Notes: generated by a model from the letters alone, not told the origin. A stretch of DNA of 64,000 bases from Agromyces sp. Root81 (GCF_001429165.1 NZ_LMIR01000002.1:1725261-1789260); one strand, 5' to 3'; positions 10,200 to 19,032 are shown, counted from the stretch's first letter. Numbers and translations are program-made.

Positions 10200-11480
10200 A
10201 TGACAATGGCGTCTGCCCCCGCGCCCGTCGTCGAGCCCGATGGTGCTGAAGAACCCCAGCCCCTCGTCAAGGGCACGGTCAAGCGACTGCTCGGCTGGAT
10301 CATCCCGGCGAACTTCTCGATCTTTATCCTCTGGGGCGCGATCCCCGGCGTGCTGCTCCCGCTGCAGCTCACGGCCATCGACCCCGTGAACCGCGTCGCG
10401 AACGCCGCCGTCATCTCGACGATCGCCGGCGTCGCCGCGATGATCGCGCAGCCGCTCGCCGGCATGATCTCCGACCGCACGCGCTCGAAGTTCGGTCGAC
10501 GGGCGCCGTGGATGGTCGCCGGCGTGCTCATCGGCGGCCTCGCACTCATCGGCATGGCGCTCGCGAACACGCTCGTGCAGGTGGCCATCGCCTGGACCAT
10601 CGTGCAGATCGCCTACAACTTCGCACAGGGCCCGCTCAGCGCCGTCCTCCCCGACCGGGTACCGCTCGCCGCACGCGGCACGTTCTCGGCGCTCGCCGGC
10701 ATGGGCGCCATGCTCGGCGCACTCGGCGGACAGATCATCGGCTCGGCGCTCGGCACCATGATCCCGACCGCCTACATGCTGCTCGCGGGCTTCGCGCTGG
10801 TCGTCACCGTGCTCTTCGTCGTCTTCAACCCCGACCACTCCAGCACGGAGCAGGTCAACCCGCCGTTCTCGCTGTCGGAGTTCCTGCACACGTTCTGGGT
10901 GAACCCGGTCAAGCACCCCGACTTCTTCTGGGCGTTCACCGGGCGACTGCTGCTCTACACCGGCTACTTCGCCGTCACCGGCTACCAGTTCTACATCCTG
11001 TCGGACTACATCGGCCTCGGCGACGAGGGCGCGACCGCCGCGATCCCGGTGTTCGGCCTGCTCAGCCTCGTCGGCATGATCACGGCGATGGTCGTCTCGG
11101 GCCCGCTCTCCGACAAGCTCGGACGCCGCAAGATCTTCGTCTTCGGCTCCTCGGTGCTCGTCGGCATCGCCCTCCTCGTGCCGCTCGTCATGCCGACCTA
11201 CACGGGTTGGCTCATCTTCACCGTGCTCGCCGGACTCGGCTTCGGCATGTTCCAGTCGGTCGACCAGGCCCTCATGAGCCAGGTGCTGCCCTCGAAGGAG
11301 TCGTTCGGAAAGGACCTCGGCGTCGTGAACATCGCCGCGACCCTGCCCCAAATCCTGGCCGCCGCCGTCGGCGGCGCGATCGTGCTCGCCTTCGGCGGCT
11401 ACGTGGCGCTTTTCCCGATCGGCATCGCACTCTCGGTCCTCGGCGCCTTCGCCGTCTGGCCGATCAAAGCAGTGAAGTAG
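10200..11480 (+). CDS. MFS/GPH-like sugar transporter, tandem copy 1
   Basis: A 426-residue 12-helix carrier with SDRTRSKFGRRAPWM after helix 2 and SDKLGRRKIFV in the second half, as in SLC45/GPH sugar transporters. It is a close paralog of the next gene; the segment KHPDFFWAFTGRLLLYTGY is identical in both. First gene of a four-gene operon (transporter, transporter, PAP2, GH3) under the promoter at 10125-10153. AAAGGA lies about 10 nt before the ATG; a second in-frame ATG two codons later is possible. Confidence 0.87.
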   Translation: MTMASAPAPVVEPDGAEEPQPLVKGTVKRLLGWIIPANFSIFILWGAIPGVLLPLQLTAIDPVNRVANAAVISTIAGVAAMIAQPLAGMISDRTRSKFGRRAPWMVAGVLIGGLALIGMALANTLVQVAIAWTIVQIAYNFAQGPLSAVLPDRVPLAARGTFSALAGMGAMLGALGGQIIGSALGTMIPTAYMLLAGFALVVTVLFVVFNPDHSSTEQVNPPFSLSEFLHTFWVNPVKHPDFFWAFTGRLLLYTGYFAVTGYQFYILSDYIGLGDEGATAAIPVFGLLSLVGMITAMVVSGPLSDKLGRRKIFVFGSSVLVGIALLVPLVMPTYTGWLIFTVLAGLGFGMFQSVDQALMSQVLPSKESFGKDLGVVNIAATLPQILAAAVGGAIVLAFGGYVALFPIGIALSVLGAFAVWPIKAVK

Positions 11481-11490
11481 AGGAGCAGAC

Positions 11491-12807
11491 ATGACGACGT
11501 CGTCGACCCCGCAACCCGAAGCCGACTCCCGCACCAACGAACCCGAAGAGGTCGATGCCTTCATCGAGGAGGCCGCGGGCAACGAGGATCCGCCCACGCC
11601 GATCAAGGGCGTCCGCCGTCTCCTCGGCTGGATCATCCCCGCGAACCTCGGCATCTTCCTCATCTGGGGAGCGGTCCCGGGTATCCTGCTGCCTGCCCAG
11701 ATCACCGGACTGTTCGGTGAGGCCGACAAGGTCGCGAACCTCGCGATCGTGGCGACGATCGGCGCGTTCTTCTCCATGCTCGCGCAGCCGATCGCCGGTC
11801 AGATCTCCGACCGCACGCGCTCGCGGTTCGGCCGTCGCGCGCCGTGGATCTTCATGGGGGCGCTCGCGGGCGGCCTCGCCCTCGTCGGCCTCGCCTTCGC
11901 GAACAGCCTCGTCGGCGTCATCATCGCGTGGACCCTCGTGCAGATCACGTTCAACTTCGCGCAGGGCCCGCTCAGCGCCGTCATGCCCGACCGCGTGCCG
12001 GTCAAGCGCCGCGGCACGTTCGCGACGCTCTCGGGCATCGGCCTGATGGTCGGCGCGCTCGGCGGCTCGATCGTCGGTTCGGTGTTCCTCGACAACATCG
12101 CCGTCGGGTACGTCACCTTCGCGGTGTTCTCGCTCGTCATGCTGACGCTGTTCATCGTCTTCAACCCCGACTACTCCTCGAAGGAGCTCGAGCGCGAGCC
12201 CTTCAAGTTCGGCGACTTCCTCCGCACCTTCTGGGTCAGCCCGATCAAGCACCCCGACTTCTTCTGGGCGTTCACCGGTCGCCTGCTGCTCTACACGGGC
12301 TATTTCGCCGTGACCGGGTACCAGTTCTACCTGCTCACCGACTACTTCGGCATCGAGAAGCCGGGCGAGGTCATCCCGCTGCTCGGCCTCATCAGCCTCG
12401 CCGGCATCCTGATCGCGACCATCATCTCGGGTCCGCTCTCCGACAAGCTCGGACGCCGGAAGATCTTCGTCTTCGTGTCGTCGGCCGTGACCGGGCTGGC
12501 CTTCTTGCTGCCGTGGATCTGGCCCGACATCACCTCGTGGATGATCATGACCTTCATCGCGGGCCTCGGCTTCGGCATGTTCCAGGCCGTCGACACCGCG
12601 CTCATGAGCGAGGTGCTGCCGTCGGCGAAGTCCTTCGCGAAGGACCTCGGCGTCGTGAACATCGCGGCGACCCTGCCGCAGACCCTGGCACCCGGCGTCG
12701 CCGGTGCGATCGTGATCGCGTTCGGCTTCGCCGGCCTCTTCCCGGTCGCGATCGTGCTCTCGATCCTCGGCGCGTTCGCCGTCTGGCCGATCAAGGCGGT
12801 GAAGTGA
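11491..12807 (+). CDS. MFS/GPH-like sugar transporter, tandem copy 2
   Basis: A 438-residue carrier with the same motifs as the preceding gene (SDRTRSRFGRRAPWI, SDKLGRRKIFV) but a longer acidic N-terminal tail. It starts 10 bp after the previous stop with GAGGAG upstream. The duplication looks fairly recent, since whole helices are shared. Keeping both suggests either different sugars or a heteromeric role; neither can be decided from sequence. Confidence 0.87.
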   Translation: MTTSSTPQPEADSRTNEPEEVDAFIEEAAGNEDPPTPIKGVRRLLGWIIPANLGIFLIWGAVPGILLPAQITGLFGEADKVANLAIVATIGAFFSMLAQPIAGQISDRTRSRFGRRAPWIFMGALAGGLALVGLAFANSLVGVIIAWTLVQITFNFAQGPLSAVMPDRVPVKRRGTFATLSGIGLMVGALGGSIVGSVFLDNIAVGYVTFAVFSLVMLTLFIVFNPDYSSKELEREPFKFGDFLRTFWVSPIKHPDFFWAFTGRLLLYTGYFAVTGYQFYLLTDYFGIEKPGEVIPLLGLISLAGILIATIISGPLSDKLGRRKIFVFVSSAVTGLAFLLPWIWPDITSWMIMTFIAGLGFGMFQAVDTALMSEVLPSAKSFAKDLGVVNIAATLPQTLAPGVAGAIVIAFGFAGLFPVAIVLSILGAFAVWPIKAVK

Positions 12808-13589
12808 TGTCGGATGCCGCCTCCGCTCCGATCTCGACCGACGTGACCGCTCCCGTGGCAGGCGAGCCGGGGGCATCCGCTGCCCGCCGGCCCCGCTGGC
12901 TGCTCGTGTCCGGCATCATCGGCATGGCGCTGTTCGTGCTCTTCGGGTTCGCCGTCGCGGCGAACCCCGAGAGTCCGCTCACGCAGGGCATCGACGACGC
13001 CTGGCGCGCCCTCGTCGGCCTCGCCCCGGGCACCGGCGGCGAGACCTGGGCGCTGCCGATGCTGTTCCAGCACCTCGGTCAGATCCCGGGTGCGGTGCTG
13101 ACGCTGCTGCTCATCCCGATCTGGCTGTTCGTGATCCGCCGCTGGCGTTCGGCGCTGTTCTTCCTCACGGCCGAGCTCGTGGGCAGCTTCGGCGTCTCGC
13201 AGCTCACGAAGAACCTCGTCGACCGGCCTCGACCGGCCGACGACCTGGCGGCAGGCCTCTTCGGCCCGCTGGTCGAGGTCGACCACGGCTCGTTCCCCTC
13301 GGGGCACGCGGTGAGCACGGGCATCCTGCTCGTCGCGGTCGCCGCGCTGTTCCCGCCCGCGAAGCGACTCGTCTGGTGGATCATCGGCGCACTGCTCGTG
13401 GTCGGCATGATCTGGCAGCGCACGCTCATCAACGCGCACTGGCTCTCCGACGCGCTGTTCGGCATCATCGGCGGGGCATCCGCGACCCTCATCCTCTGGT
13501 GGGCCTTCGCGACCCTGCTGCAGAAGGACTATGGAAAACCACTCTTCCGGCGGAGTATCGAAGCACCGGCAATCGAAGGAGCATCATGA
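12807..13589 (+). CDS. PAP2 family membrane phosphatase
   Basis: A 260-residue membrane protein with the three-part PAP2 active site: KNLVDRPRP (Lys135, Arg140), FPSGH (164-167, with the catalytic His) and QRTLINAHWLSD (Arg205, His211, Asp215). It should dephosphorylate a lipid or isoprenoid phosphate at the outer membrane face. Its ATG overlaps the stop of the transporter by one base and its own stop overlaps the GH3 start (ATGA), so it is translationally coupled to sugar genes on both sides. A lipid phosphatase between a sugar carrier and a glycosidase is unusual. Confidence 0.87.
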   Translation: MSDAASAPISTDVTAPVAGEPGASAARRPRWLLVSGIIGMALFVLFGFAVAANPESPLTQGIDDAWRALVGLAPGTGGETWALPMLFQHLGQIPGAVLTLLLIPIWLFVIRRWRSALFFLTAELVGSFGVSQLTKNLVDRPRPADDLAAGLFGPLVEVDHGSFPSGHAVSTGILLVAVAALFPPAKRLVWWIIGALLVVGMIWQRTLINAHWLSDALFGIIGGASATLILWWAFATLLQKDYGKPLFRRSIEAPAIEGAS

Positions 13590-15862
13590 CGGACACCCTG
13601 AACACCGGCGCCGGGCTCGACGCGCCGGCCGCCGACATCGTGGCGGAGCTCACGATCGAGGAGAAGGCGTCGCTCACGAGCGGCGCGAGCTTCTGGACGA
13701 CGCAGGGCATCGAGCGCGCCGGCATCCCGGCGATCGTACTGACTGACGGACCGCACGGCGTGCGCCTGCAGAAGGGCAGCGCCGACCACCTCGGCATCGG
13801 CGACAGCGTGCCGGCCACCTGCTTCCCGCCGGCCGTGGCCCTCGGCTCGACCTTCGACCCCGAGCTGCTCGAGCGTGTCGGCACGGCGCTCGGTGAAGAG
13901 GCCCGCGCCGAAGGCGTCGGCGTGCTCCTCGGCCCGGGCGTCAACATCAAGCGCTCGCCGCTCTGCGGCCGCAACTTCGAGTACCTCTCCGAGGACCCGA
14001 TCGTCTCGGGCGTGCTCGGTGCCGCCCTCGTGAACGGCCTGCAGTCGCAGGGCGTCGGCGGTTCGCTCAAGCACTTCGCGGCGAACAACCAGGAGCACGA
14101 CCGCATGAGCTCCTCGAGCGACGTGGACCCGCGTCCGCTGCGCGAGATCTACCTGCGCGGCTTCCAGCGCGTCGTCGAAGACGCGCAGCCGTGGACCGTG
14201 ATGTGCTCGTACAACCGTCTCAACGGCGTGTACACGAGCGAGGACCCGTGGCTGCTCAACACGGTGCTGCGCGACGACTGGGGCTTCGAGGGCCTCGTCG
14301 TCAGCGACTGGGGAGCCGTCAACGACCGCGTCATCGGCTTGCCGGCCGGTCTCGACCTGGAGATGCCGTCATCCGACGGTCGCTCGGCCGCCGCGCTCGT
14401 CGCGGCCGTCGCCGACGGCTCGCTCGACGAGTCGGCACTCGACATCGGCGCGCGACGCGTCGTCGAGCTCGTGCAGAAGGCCGTCGCCGGGGCATCCGAC
14501 GCCGCCTACGACGTCGACGCGCACCACGCACTCGCCCGGGAGGCTGCAGGACGCGGCGCCGTGCTGCTGAAGAACGACGATGCGATCCTGCCGCTCGACG
14601 GCGCGACCTCGGTCGCCGTCATCGGCGCGTTCGCCGAGAAGCCGCGCTACCAGGGCGCCGGTTCGTCACTCATCAACCCGACGAAGCTCGACAATGCGCT
14701 CGACGCGATCACCGAGTACGCGGGCGCCGACCACGTGTCGTACGCTGCGGGCTTCACGACCGACGGCTCCGACGGCGCCGCCCTCGTGGCCCCCGCCGTC
14801 GAGCTCGCCGCGTCGAAGGACGTCGTCGTGCTGTTCCTCGGCCTGCCGGGATCGTACGAGTCCGAGGGCTTCGACCGCGAGGACCTGCACCTGCCGGCCG
14901 AGCAGCTCGCGCTGCTCGAGGCCGTTGTCGCGGCGAACCCGCGCACGGTCGTCGTGCTCGCCAACGGCGGCGTCGTCGAACTGCCGTTCGCCGATGACGT
15001 GCCCGCGATCCTCGAAGGCTGGCTCGGCGGCCAGGCCGGCGGATCCGCCATCGCCGACGTGCTCTACGGTGCCGTCAACCCGTCGGGCCGTCTCGCCGAG
15101 ACTATCCCCGTGAAGCTGGCCGACACCCCCGCCTACCTGAACTTCCCGGGCGACTTCGGCCACGTGCGCTACGGCGAGGGCCTCTTCGTGGGCTACCGCT
15201 GGTACGACGCCCGCGACGCCGAGGTGCGCTACCCGTTCGGCCACGGCCTCTCCTACACGACGTTCGGCTACTCCGACCTGTCGGTGGCAGCGGATGCTTC
15301 GGGCCTCGCGGTGCGCGTCACGGTGACGAACACCGGCGACCGTGCTGGCCGCGAGGTCGTGCAGGTCTACACGGGCCTCGCCGCCTCGGGTGTGCAGCGT
15401 GCGGTGCGCGAGATCAAGGGCTTCGCGAACGTCGCCCTCGAAGCGGGCGAGTCGCGTCAGGTCGAGATCGCCGTGCGGGGCGAGGACCTCGCGTACTGGG
15501 ACGTCCGCGTGGAGCGCTGGGTCGTCGAGCCCGGCGCCTACAGCGTCGAGGTCGGCGCGTCGAGCCGCGACATCCGGCTCAGCGCCGTCGTCGAGGTCGA
15601 GGGCGAGAAGGTGCGTCTGCCGCTCTCGCTCGAGTCGTCGATCGCCGAGCTCGCTGCCGACCCGATCGCGGGCCCGATCGTCATGCAGGCGATGGGCTCG
15701 TTCGCGTCCGGCATGGCCGACACCGACATCTTCGACGAGGGCGGCCTCGAGAAGATGATGGCGTCGTTCCCGATCGGCAAGCTCGCCGGCTTCCCGGGCG
15801 TGCCCGTGACGCCCGAGCAGATCCAGCAGCTCATCGACCTGTCGAACTCGCAGCAGGCGTAG
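13586..15862 (+). CDS. glycoside hydrolase family 3 beta-glycosidase
   Basis: A 758-residue GH3 enzyme with the barrel domain (about residues 15-300), the alpha/beta sandwich (about 350-580) and a C-terminal fibronectin-III-like domain (about 600-690). The catalytic nucleophile is Asp241 in VVSDWGAVND, and KHFAANNQEHDR is the usual substrate-binding segment. No signal peptide, so it hydrolyses imported glycosides in the cytoplasm. GAAGGA precedes the ATG, which overlaps the PAP2 stop. Beta-glucosidase is the commonest activity for this architecture, but beta-xylosidase and others are possible. It is the last gene of the operon and is followed by a hairpin. Confidence 0.92.
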   Translation: MTDTLNTGAGLDAPAADIVAELTIEEKASLTSGASFWTTQGIERAGIPAIVLTDGPHGVRLQKGSADHLGIGDSVPATCFPPAVALGSTFDPELLERVGTALGEEARAEGVGVLLGPGVNIKRSPLCGRNFEYLSEDPIVSGVLGAALVNGLQSQGVGGSLKHFAANNQEHDRMSSSSDVDPRPLREIYLRGFQRVVEDAQPWTVMCSYNRLNGVYTSEDPWLLNTVLRDDWGFEGLVVSDWGAVNDRVIGLPAGLDLEMPSSDGRSAAALVAAVADGSLDESALDIGARRVVELVQKAVAGASDAAYDVDAHHALAREAAGRGAVLLKNDDAILPLDGATSVAVIGAFAEKPRYQGAGSSLINPTKLDNALDAITEYAGADHVSYAAGFTTDGSDGAALVAPAVELAASKDVVVLFLGLPGSYESEGFDREDLHLPAEQLALLEAVVAANPRTVVVLANGGVVELPFADDVPAILEGWLGGQAGGSAIADVLYGAVNPSGRLAETIPVKLADTPAYLNFPGDFGHVRYGEGLFVGYRWYDARDAEVRYPFGHGLSYTTFGYSDLSVAADASGLAVRVTVTNTGDRAGREVVQVYTGLAASGVQRAVREIKGFANVALEAGESRQVEIAVRGEDLAYWDVRVERWVVEPGAYSVEVGASSRDIRLSAVVEVEGEKVRLPLSLESSIAELAADPIAGPIVMQAMGSFASGMADTDIFDEGGLEKMMASFPIGKLAGFPGVPVTPEQIQQLIDLSNSQQA

Positions 15863-15880
15863 CCGACTGCAGTCTCACGC

Positions 15881-15910
15881 GAACGGCCGCCCTTCCGAGG
15901 GCGGCCGTTC
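15881..15910 (+). terminator. hairpin terminator after GH3
   Basis: Perfect 12-bp stem GAACGGCCGCCC/GGGCGGCCGTTC with a 6-nt loop, 18 bp after the GH3 stop, followed by gtcgtctcc. Confidence 0.7.
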
Positions 15911-15970
15911 GTCGTCTCCGCGGTTGGCGTGATGGAGCAGTCGCACAGGCATCGCGGCGAGAATGGGCCG

Positions 15971-16954
15971 ATGTCCGTGATCGCGCCACCCGAACCCGCC
16001 GCAGCGGGCTCCTCGTCGCCTCGACCGGTTCGGCGCCGACGGGTCGGCCTCGCCCGGGTCACCTCCCTGCTCGGCGTGGCACTCGTGCTCGTGCTGGTGT
16101 TCCACACGATGGTGCCGGATGTCGCGGGCCTCGGCCTCATCGCCGACACGGCGCTGCCGTGGCTCGGGCTCGCGGTGCCGCTGCTGTTCGTCGGCGCGCT
16201 CGTCGCGAAGAGCCGTGCGGCGTTCGCCGCCGCCGTGCTGGCGGCGCTCGTCTGGTGCGTCGTGTTCGTGCCCTCGATCGTCCCGTTGTCGTGGACGGCG
16301 GCTCCCGCATCGGAGTCGCGGCTCACCGTGGCGAGCCAGAACGTCGAGGCCGGCTCCGGCACGGCCGCCGACTCCGCCGCGGCACTGGTCGCCACGGGTG
16401 CAGAGGTGGTCGCATTGCAGGAGATGGACGCCGAATCCCGCGACGCGGCCGGAGCGGTGCTCGACGAGGTCTACCCCCACCGCTACGGCGTCGGCACGGT
16501 CGGCGTCTGGAGCGTGTTCCCGATCGAGAACGCCCAGATGCTCGACCTGGGGCTCGGCTGGAAGCGCGGGCTCGCCGCCGACCTCGAGACGCCGAGCGGT
16601 CCGGTGAGCATCTACGTCGTGCACGCGGCATCCGCTCGACCGGCTGCGCACGACGAACGCGACGCCATGCTCGCGAACCTCGCCGATCACCTGGCCCGCG
16701 ACGAGAACACGCGAGTGATCGCAGTCGGCGATTTCAACGCGGGTTCGTCGGACCGGGCGCTCGGCGACGTCACCGCGCAGCTCTCGGGGGCGAACCAGAG
16801 CGACGGTGGGTTCGGGTTCACGTGGCCGGCCGCGGCGCCGGTGGTGCGACTCGATCACGTGTTCCAGCGCGGCATGGAGGTCGTGTCGAACACGACCGTG
16901 CCGGCAGGGGGCGGCGACCACCTCGCCGTGGTCGCCACGCTGAATCTCGAGTAG
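15971..16954 (+). CDS. membrane-anchored endonuclease/exonuclease/phosphatase-fold protein
   Basis: A 327-residue protein with an Arg-rich cytoplasmic start, three hydrophobic helices (about residues 30-105) and an exported catalytic domain. The metal and catalytic motifs of the DNase I-like fold are present: SQNVEAG, LQEMDAES, VGDFNAGSSD, LDHVF and GGGDHLAV. Substrates of this fold range from nucleic acids to phosphoinositides, so the true target is unknown. ATG 15971 has a GAGAAT -10-like hexamer 6 nt upstream; an in-frame GTG-ATG at 15929 is an alternative start. Confidence 0.8.
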   Translation: MSVIAPPEPAAAGSSSPRPVRRRRVGLARVTSLLGVALVLVLVFHTMVPDVAGLGLIADTALPWLGLAVPLLFVGALVAKSRAAFAAAVLAALVWCVVFVPSIVPLSWTAAPASESRLTVASQNVEAGSGTAADSAAALVATGAEVVALQEMDAESRDAAGAVLDEVYPHRYGVGTVGVWSVFPIENAQMLDLGLGWKRGLAADLETPSGPVSIYVVHAASARPAAHDERDAMLANLADHLARDENTRVIAVGDFNAGSSDRALGDVTAQLSGANQSDGGFGFTWPAAAPVVRLDHVFQRGMEVVSNTTVPAGGGDHLAVVATLNLE

Positions 16955-16962
16955 CGCTGCGA

Positions 16963-16979
16963 CCGGCCTCGCGGGCCGG
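16963..16979. terminator. short hairpin between convergent genes
   Basis: CCGGCC/GGCCGG stem with a 5-nt loop between the stops at 16954 (+) and 16981 (-). Confidence 0.4.
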
Positions 16980-16980
16980 G

Positions 16981-17553
16981 TCAGCCGGTCGGCAGGAGGC
17001 CGCCGACGAGGGCGTCGACGATGTCGTCGGTCGGAGTGTCGGGGTCGAGCGGCGTCGTGAGCCGATCGAGCAGCAGGCCGTCGATCGCGTAATGGAAGAG
17101 CGCGATCTCGTGTCGGCCGCCGGGCAGGCCCGCCGCCGTGTTGAACGCGACGTCGCCGTCGAATCCCGCGCGCTGCCATGCGCCGAGCACGGCGGCGAGT
17201 TCGGGGCGACGGGTGCTCTCGAGTCGAAGCTCGAAGAGGGCGAGCGTCACCTCGCGCTCGGCCGTGAGCCGACGCACGATGTCGCGCAGGTAGTCGGCGA
17301 AGAGGGCGCGGCTCGGCGTCTCGACGGCGCGCCGCTCGAGGTCCTCCTCGGTCGGGGCGAGGCGTTCGCCGATGCGGGCGACCAGCCCGGCGATGAGCGA
17401 CTCACGGCTGCGGAAGTAGTTGGACGTCGTGCCGGTCGGCGCGCCCGCGGCCTCGTCGATCGCCCGGTGCGTGAGTCCGCGTGAGCCCTCGCGGGCGAGC
17501 ACGCCCAGACCTGCATCGGCCAGCGATCGTCGTCGCTCATCGTTCTTCGCCAT
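16981..17553 (-). CDS. TetR family repressor
   Basis: A 190-residue TetR protein: helix-turn-helix in residues 10-50 (GLGVLAREGSRGLTHRAIDEAAGAPTGTTSNYF) with the typical TSNYF recognition end. It is divergent from the DHFR-like gene; the shared 71-bp gap holds two copies of a palindrome, so it very likely represses itself and its neighbour. A minus-strand TAGCAT at 17564-17559 lies 5 nt before the start and overlaps neither operator. Confidence 0.87.
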   Translation of the reverse strand: MAKNDERRRSLADAGLGVLAREGSRGLTHRAIDEAAGAPTGTTSNYFRSRESLIAGLVARIGERLAPTEEDLERRAVETPSRALFADYLRDIVRRLTAEREVTLALFELRLESTRRPELAAVLGAWQRAGFDGDVAFNTAAGLPGGRHEIALFHYAIDGLLLDRLTTPLDPDTPTDDIVDALVGGLLPTG

Positions 17554-17572
17554 GCCTCATGCTAGCGCAACC

Positions 17573-17617
17573 ACTACAGATGATGTAGTCTCCCAATCAC
17601 TACAGAAGTTGTGATTG
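17573..17617. promoter_or_regulatory. two tandem TetR operators
   Basis: Site 1 is ACTACA-GATGA-TGTAGT at 17573-17589, a perfect palindrome. Site 2 is ACTACA-GAAGT-TGTGAT at 17599-17615, nested in a CAATCAC/GTGATTG repeat. Their left ends are 26 bp apart. Site 2 ends next to the GGAG binding site of the gene at 17625. Confidence 0.7.
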
Positions 17618-17624
17618 GAGCACC

Positions 17625-18215
17625 ATGCGAGAACTCGTCTACTACGTCGCCGTGACCCTCGACGGCTACATCGCCGGCCCCTCCGGCGAGTTCGACGCCT
17701 TCCCCGTGGAGGGCGATCACATGCACCACCTCAATACGCGGTTCGCCGATGCCGTGCCGACGCACATCGCTGAGGCCTTCGGTATCGAGCGGGACGGCAC
17801 GATGTTCGACACCGTCGTCATGGGGTGGAACACCTTCGCGGTCGGCCTGCCCGCAGTGCCGAGTCCGTACCGGCACCTTCGGCAGTTCGTGTTCTCGCGA
17901 ACCCGCAGCGACGCCGACATCCCGGGGGAGCACCCGAATCTCACGCTCACCGACGAGGATCCCGTCGAGGTCGTGCGCCGGTTGAAGGCCGAGCCGGGTG
18001 CGTCGATCTGGCTCTGCGGCGGGGGATCTCTCGCCACCGTGCTCGCCGACGAGATCGACCGCCTCGTACTGAAGCGCAGTCCGCTGCTCTTCGGCGACGG
18101 CATCCCGCTGTTCGAGCCGGGGGCGTACCGACCGCGTTCCTTCGAGGAGGTCGGCACGACGGCATTCGAGTCGGGTGTCGTCGTCTCCGAGTACGTGCGC
18201 CGTCGGTCGATGTAG
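17625..18215 (+). CDS. dihydrofolate reductase family protein (RibD C-terminal type)
   Basis: A 196-residue protein of the RibD_C/DHFR-like family: N-terminal YYVAVTLDGYIAGPSGEFD, TVVMGWNTF in the middle and IWLCGGGSLATVLADEIDRL, which binds the NADPH pyrophosphate. Members reduce unknown small substrates with NADPH; it is not a housekeeping DHFR. GGAG precedes the ATG by 5 nt, immediately after the second TetR operator, so it is TetR-controlled and probably inducible by a toxic compound or metabolite. Confidence 0.87.
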   Translation: MRELVYYVAVTLDGYIAGPSGEFDAFPVEGDHMHHLNTRFADAVPTHIAEAFGIERDGTMFDTVVMGWNTFAVGLPAVPSPYRHLRQFVFSRTRSDADIPGEHPNLTLTDEDPVEVVRRLKAEPGASIWLCGGGSLATVLADEIDRLVLKRSPLLFGDGIPLFEPGAYRPRSFEEVGTTAFESGVVVSEYVRRRSM

Positions 18216-18245
18216 TCGATGCGGCGGGCCGCGCTCCTGCACGCA

Positions 18246-18295
18246 ACGCGACCACGGAATCCGCAACCCCCTTGCCGCGGATTCCGTGGTCGCGT
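18246..18295. repeat. perfect 19-bp inverted repeat (long intergenic hairpin)
   Basis: Arms at 18246-18264 (ACGCGACCACGGAATCCGC) and 18277-18295 are exact reverse complements around a 12-nt C-rich loop. It lies 30 bp after the DHFR-like gene and may terminate it, although it has no U-tract. Confidence 0.75.
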
Positions 18296-18322
18296 AGACC
18301 CGGAGGTATCCGCGATGACGCT

Positions 18323-18354
18323 GCGTACGGCGTGATCGGCGTACGGCGTGATCG
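18323..18354 (+). repeat. 16-bp tandem duplication
   Basis: GCGTACGGCGTGATCG occurs twice back to back just upstream of the binding site of the gene at 18367. Confidence 0.7.
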
Positions 18355-18366
18355 GAAGGGGAGGCC

Positions 18367-18816
18367 ATGGCCGTGGAGTTCCGTGGGAAGCGAGACCGCC
18401 GAGAGCGAGCAGCGCTGGCGGTCATCGAAGCGAAGCGCGCCGAGCTCGAGACGCAGAAGCTCGCGCGACGGCTCTCGTCGGCGGCGCGCGCCGAGCTGCA
18501 ACAGGTCGCCGCCTCGGTGCACGAGGAGATCCTCCGGGCGGGTCGCGACATCCGGCGACGACCCGGTCGGGCGCGGCGACGGGCCGGGCGCGCGGAGGCT
18601 CGCCTCGCACGGGCATCGCTCGCGACGCCGACCGGCGGTCGTTGCGACGGCGATCGGCGTGCGGGTGCGAGCGGAGCGGATGCCGCGAAGGCGCGCTCCA
18701 AGCTGATCAAGCGCCGCCGCGCCGAAGCCAAGCAGGCCCAGCAGATGGCGAAGATCGTCGCGGCGCAGATGGCGGTCGCCGCAGCCGTCACGTCCGCCGA
18801 TGCGTCGAAGGGCTGA
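18367..18816 (+). CDS. hypothetical basic protein
   Basis: A 149-residue protein I do not recognise. It is very rich in Arg, Lys and Ala, with two predicted helical parts: residues 1-55 (FRGKRDRRERAALAVIEAKR) and 105-140 (SKLIKRRRAEAKQAQQMAK) joined by an Arg/Gly-rich linker. The composition suggests nucleic-acid binding or a coiled coil, which is inference. AGGGGAGG lies 4 nt before the ATG, a strong binding site that supports a real gene despite the biased composition. It is flanked by long hairpins on both sides. Confidence 0.5.
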   Translation: MAVEFRGKRDRRERAALAVIEAKRAELETQKLARRLSSAARAELQQVAASVHEEILRAGRDIRRRPGRARRRAGRAEARLARASLATPTGGRCDGDRRAGASGADAAKARSKLIKRRRAEAKQAQQMAKIVAAQMAVAAAVTSADASKG

Positions 18817-18820
18817 TGCC

Positions 18821-18874
18821 GAGAGGACGCGTGTTGTCGCATCCGCGTGGCGAGGCGACAAGCGGCGTCCTCTC
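18821..18874 (+). terminator. 20-bp imperfect hairpin after the hypothetical gene
   Basis: Arms GAGAGGACGC...TTGTCGC (18821-18840) and GCGACAA...GCGTCCTCTC (18855-18874), starting 4 bp after the stop, with three central mismatches. Confidence 0.6.
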
Positions 18875-18958
18875 CACGCCCGCGGGAGCGAGGTGAGGGA
18901 GCGGGGAGCAGCGGAGACGCGCGAACGGCGCGCCCTTGCGGGGCCGGCGGCGCGGGGT

Positions 18959-18964
18959 TACCGT
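18959..18964 (+). promoter_or_regulatory. -10 element conserved between the two LuxR genes
   Basis: TACCGT followed by GAC and, about 10 nt on, by GACGGGTGC. The same arrangement stands at 21129-21134 before the second LuxR gene, so the duplication included the promoter. Confidence 0.45.
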
Positions 18965-19032
18965 GACTCGTGACGACGGGTGCCGGCGTGCCGTCGGGCG
19001 TGAGCCGTGCCACCCTCAGGCTGGACGGGGTC

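Noticed and set aside
15875-17179. 434-codon minus-strand frame opposite the phosphodiesterase-fold gene
   Set aside because: Shadow composition; the plus-strand frame has all motifs of its family.
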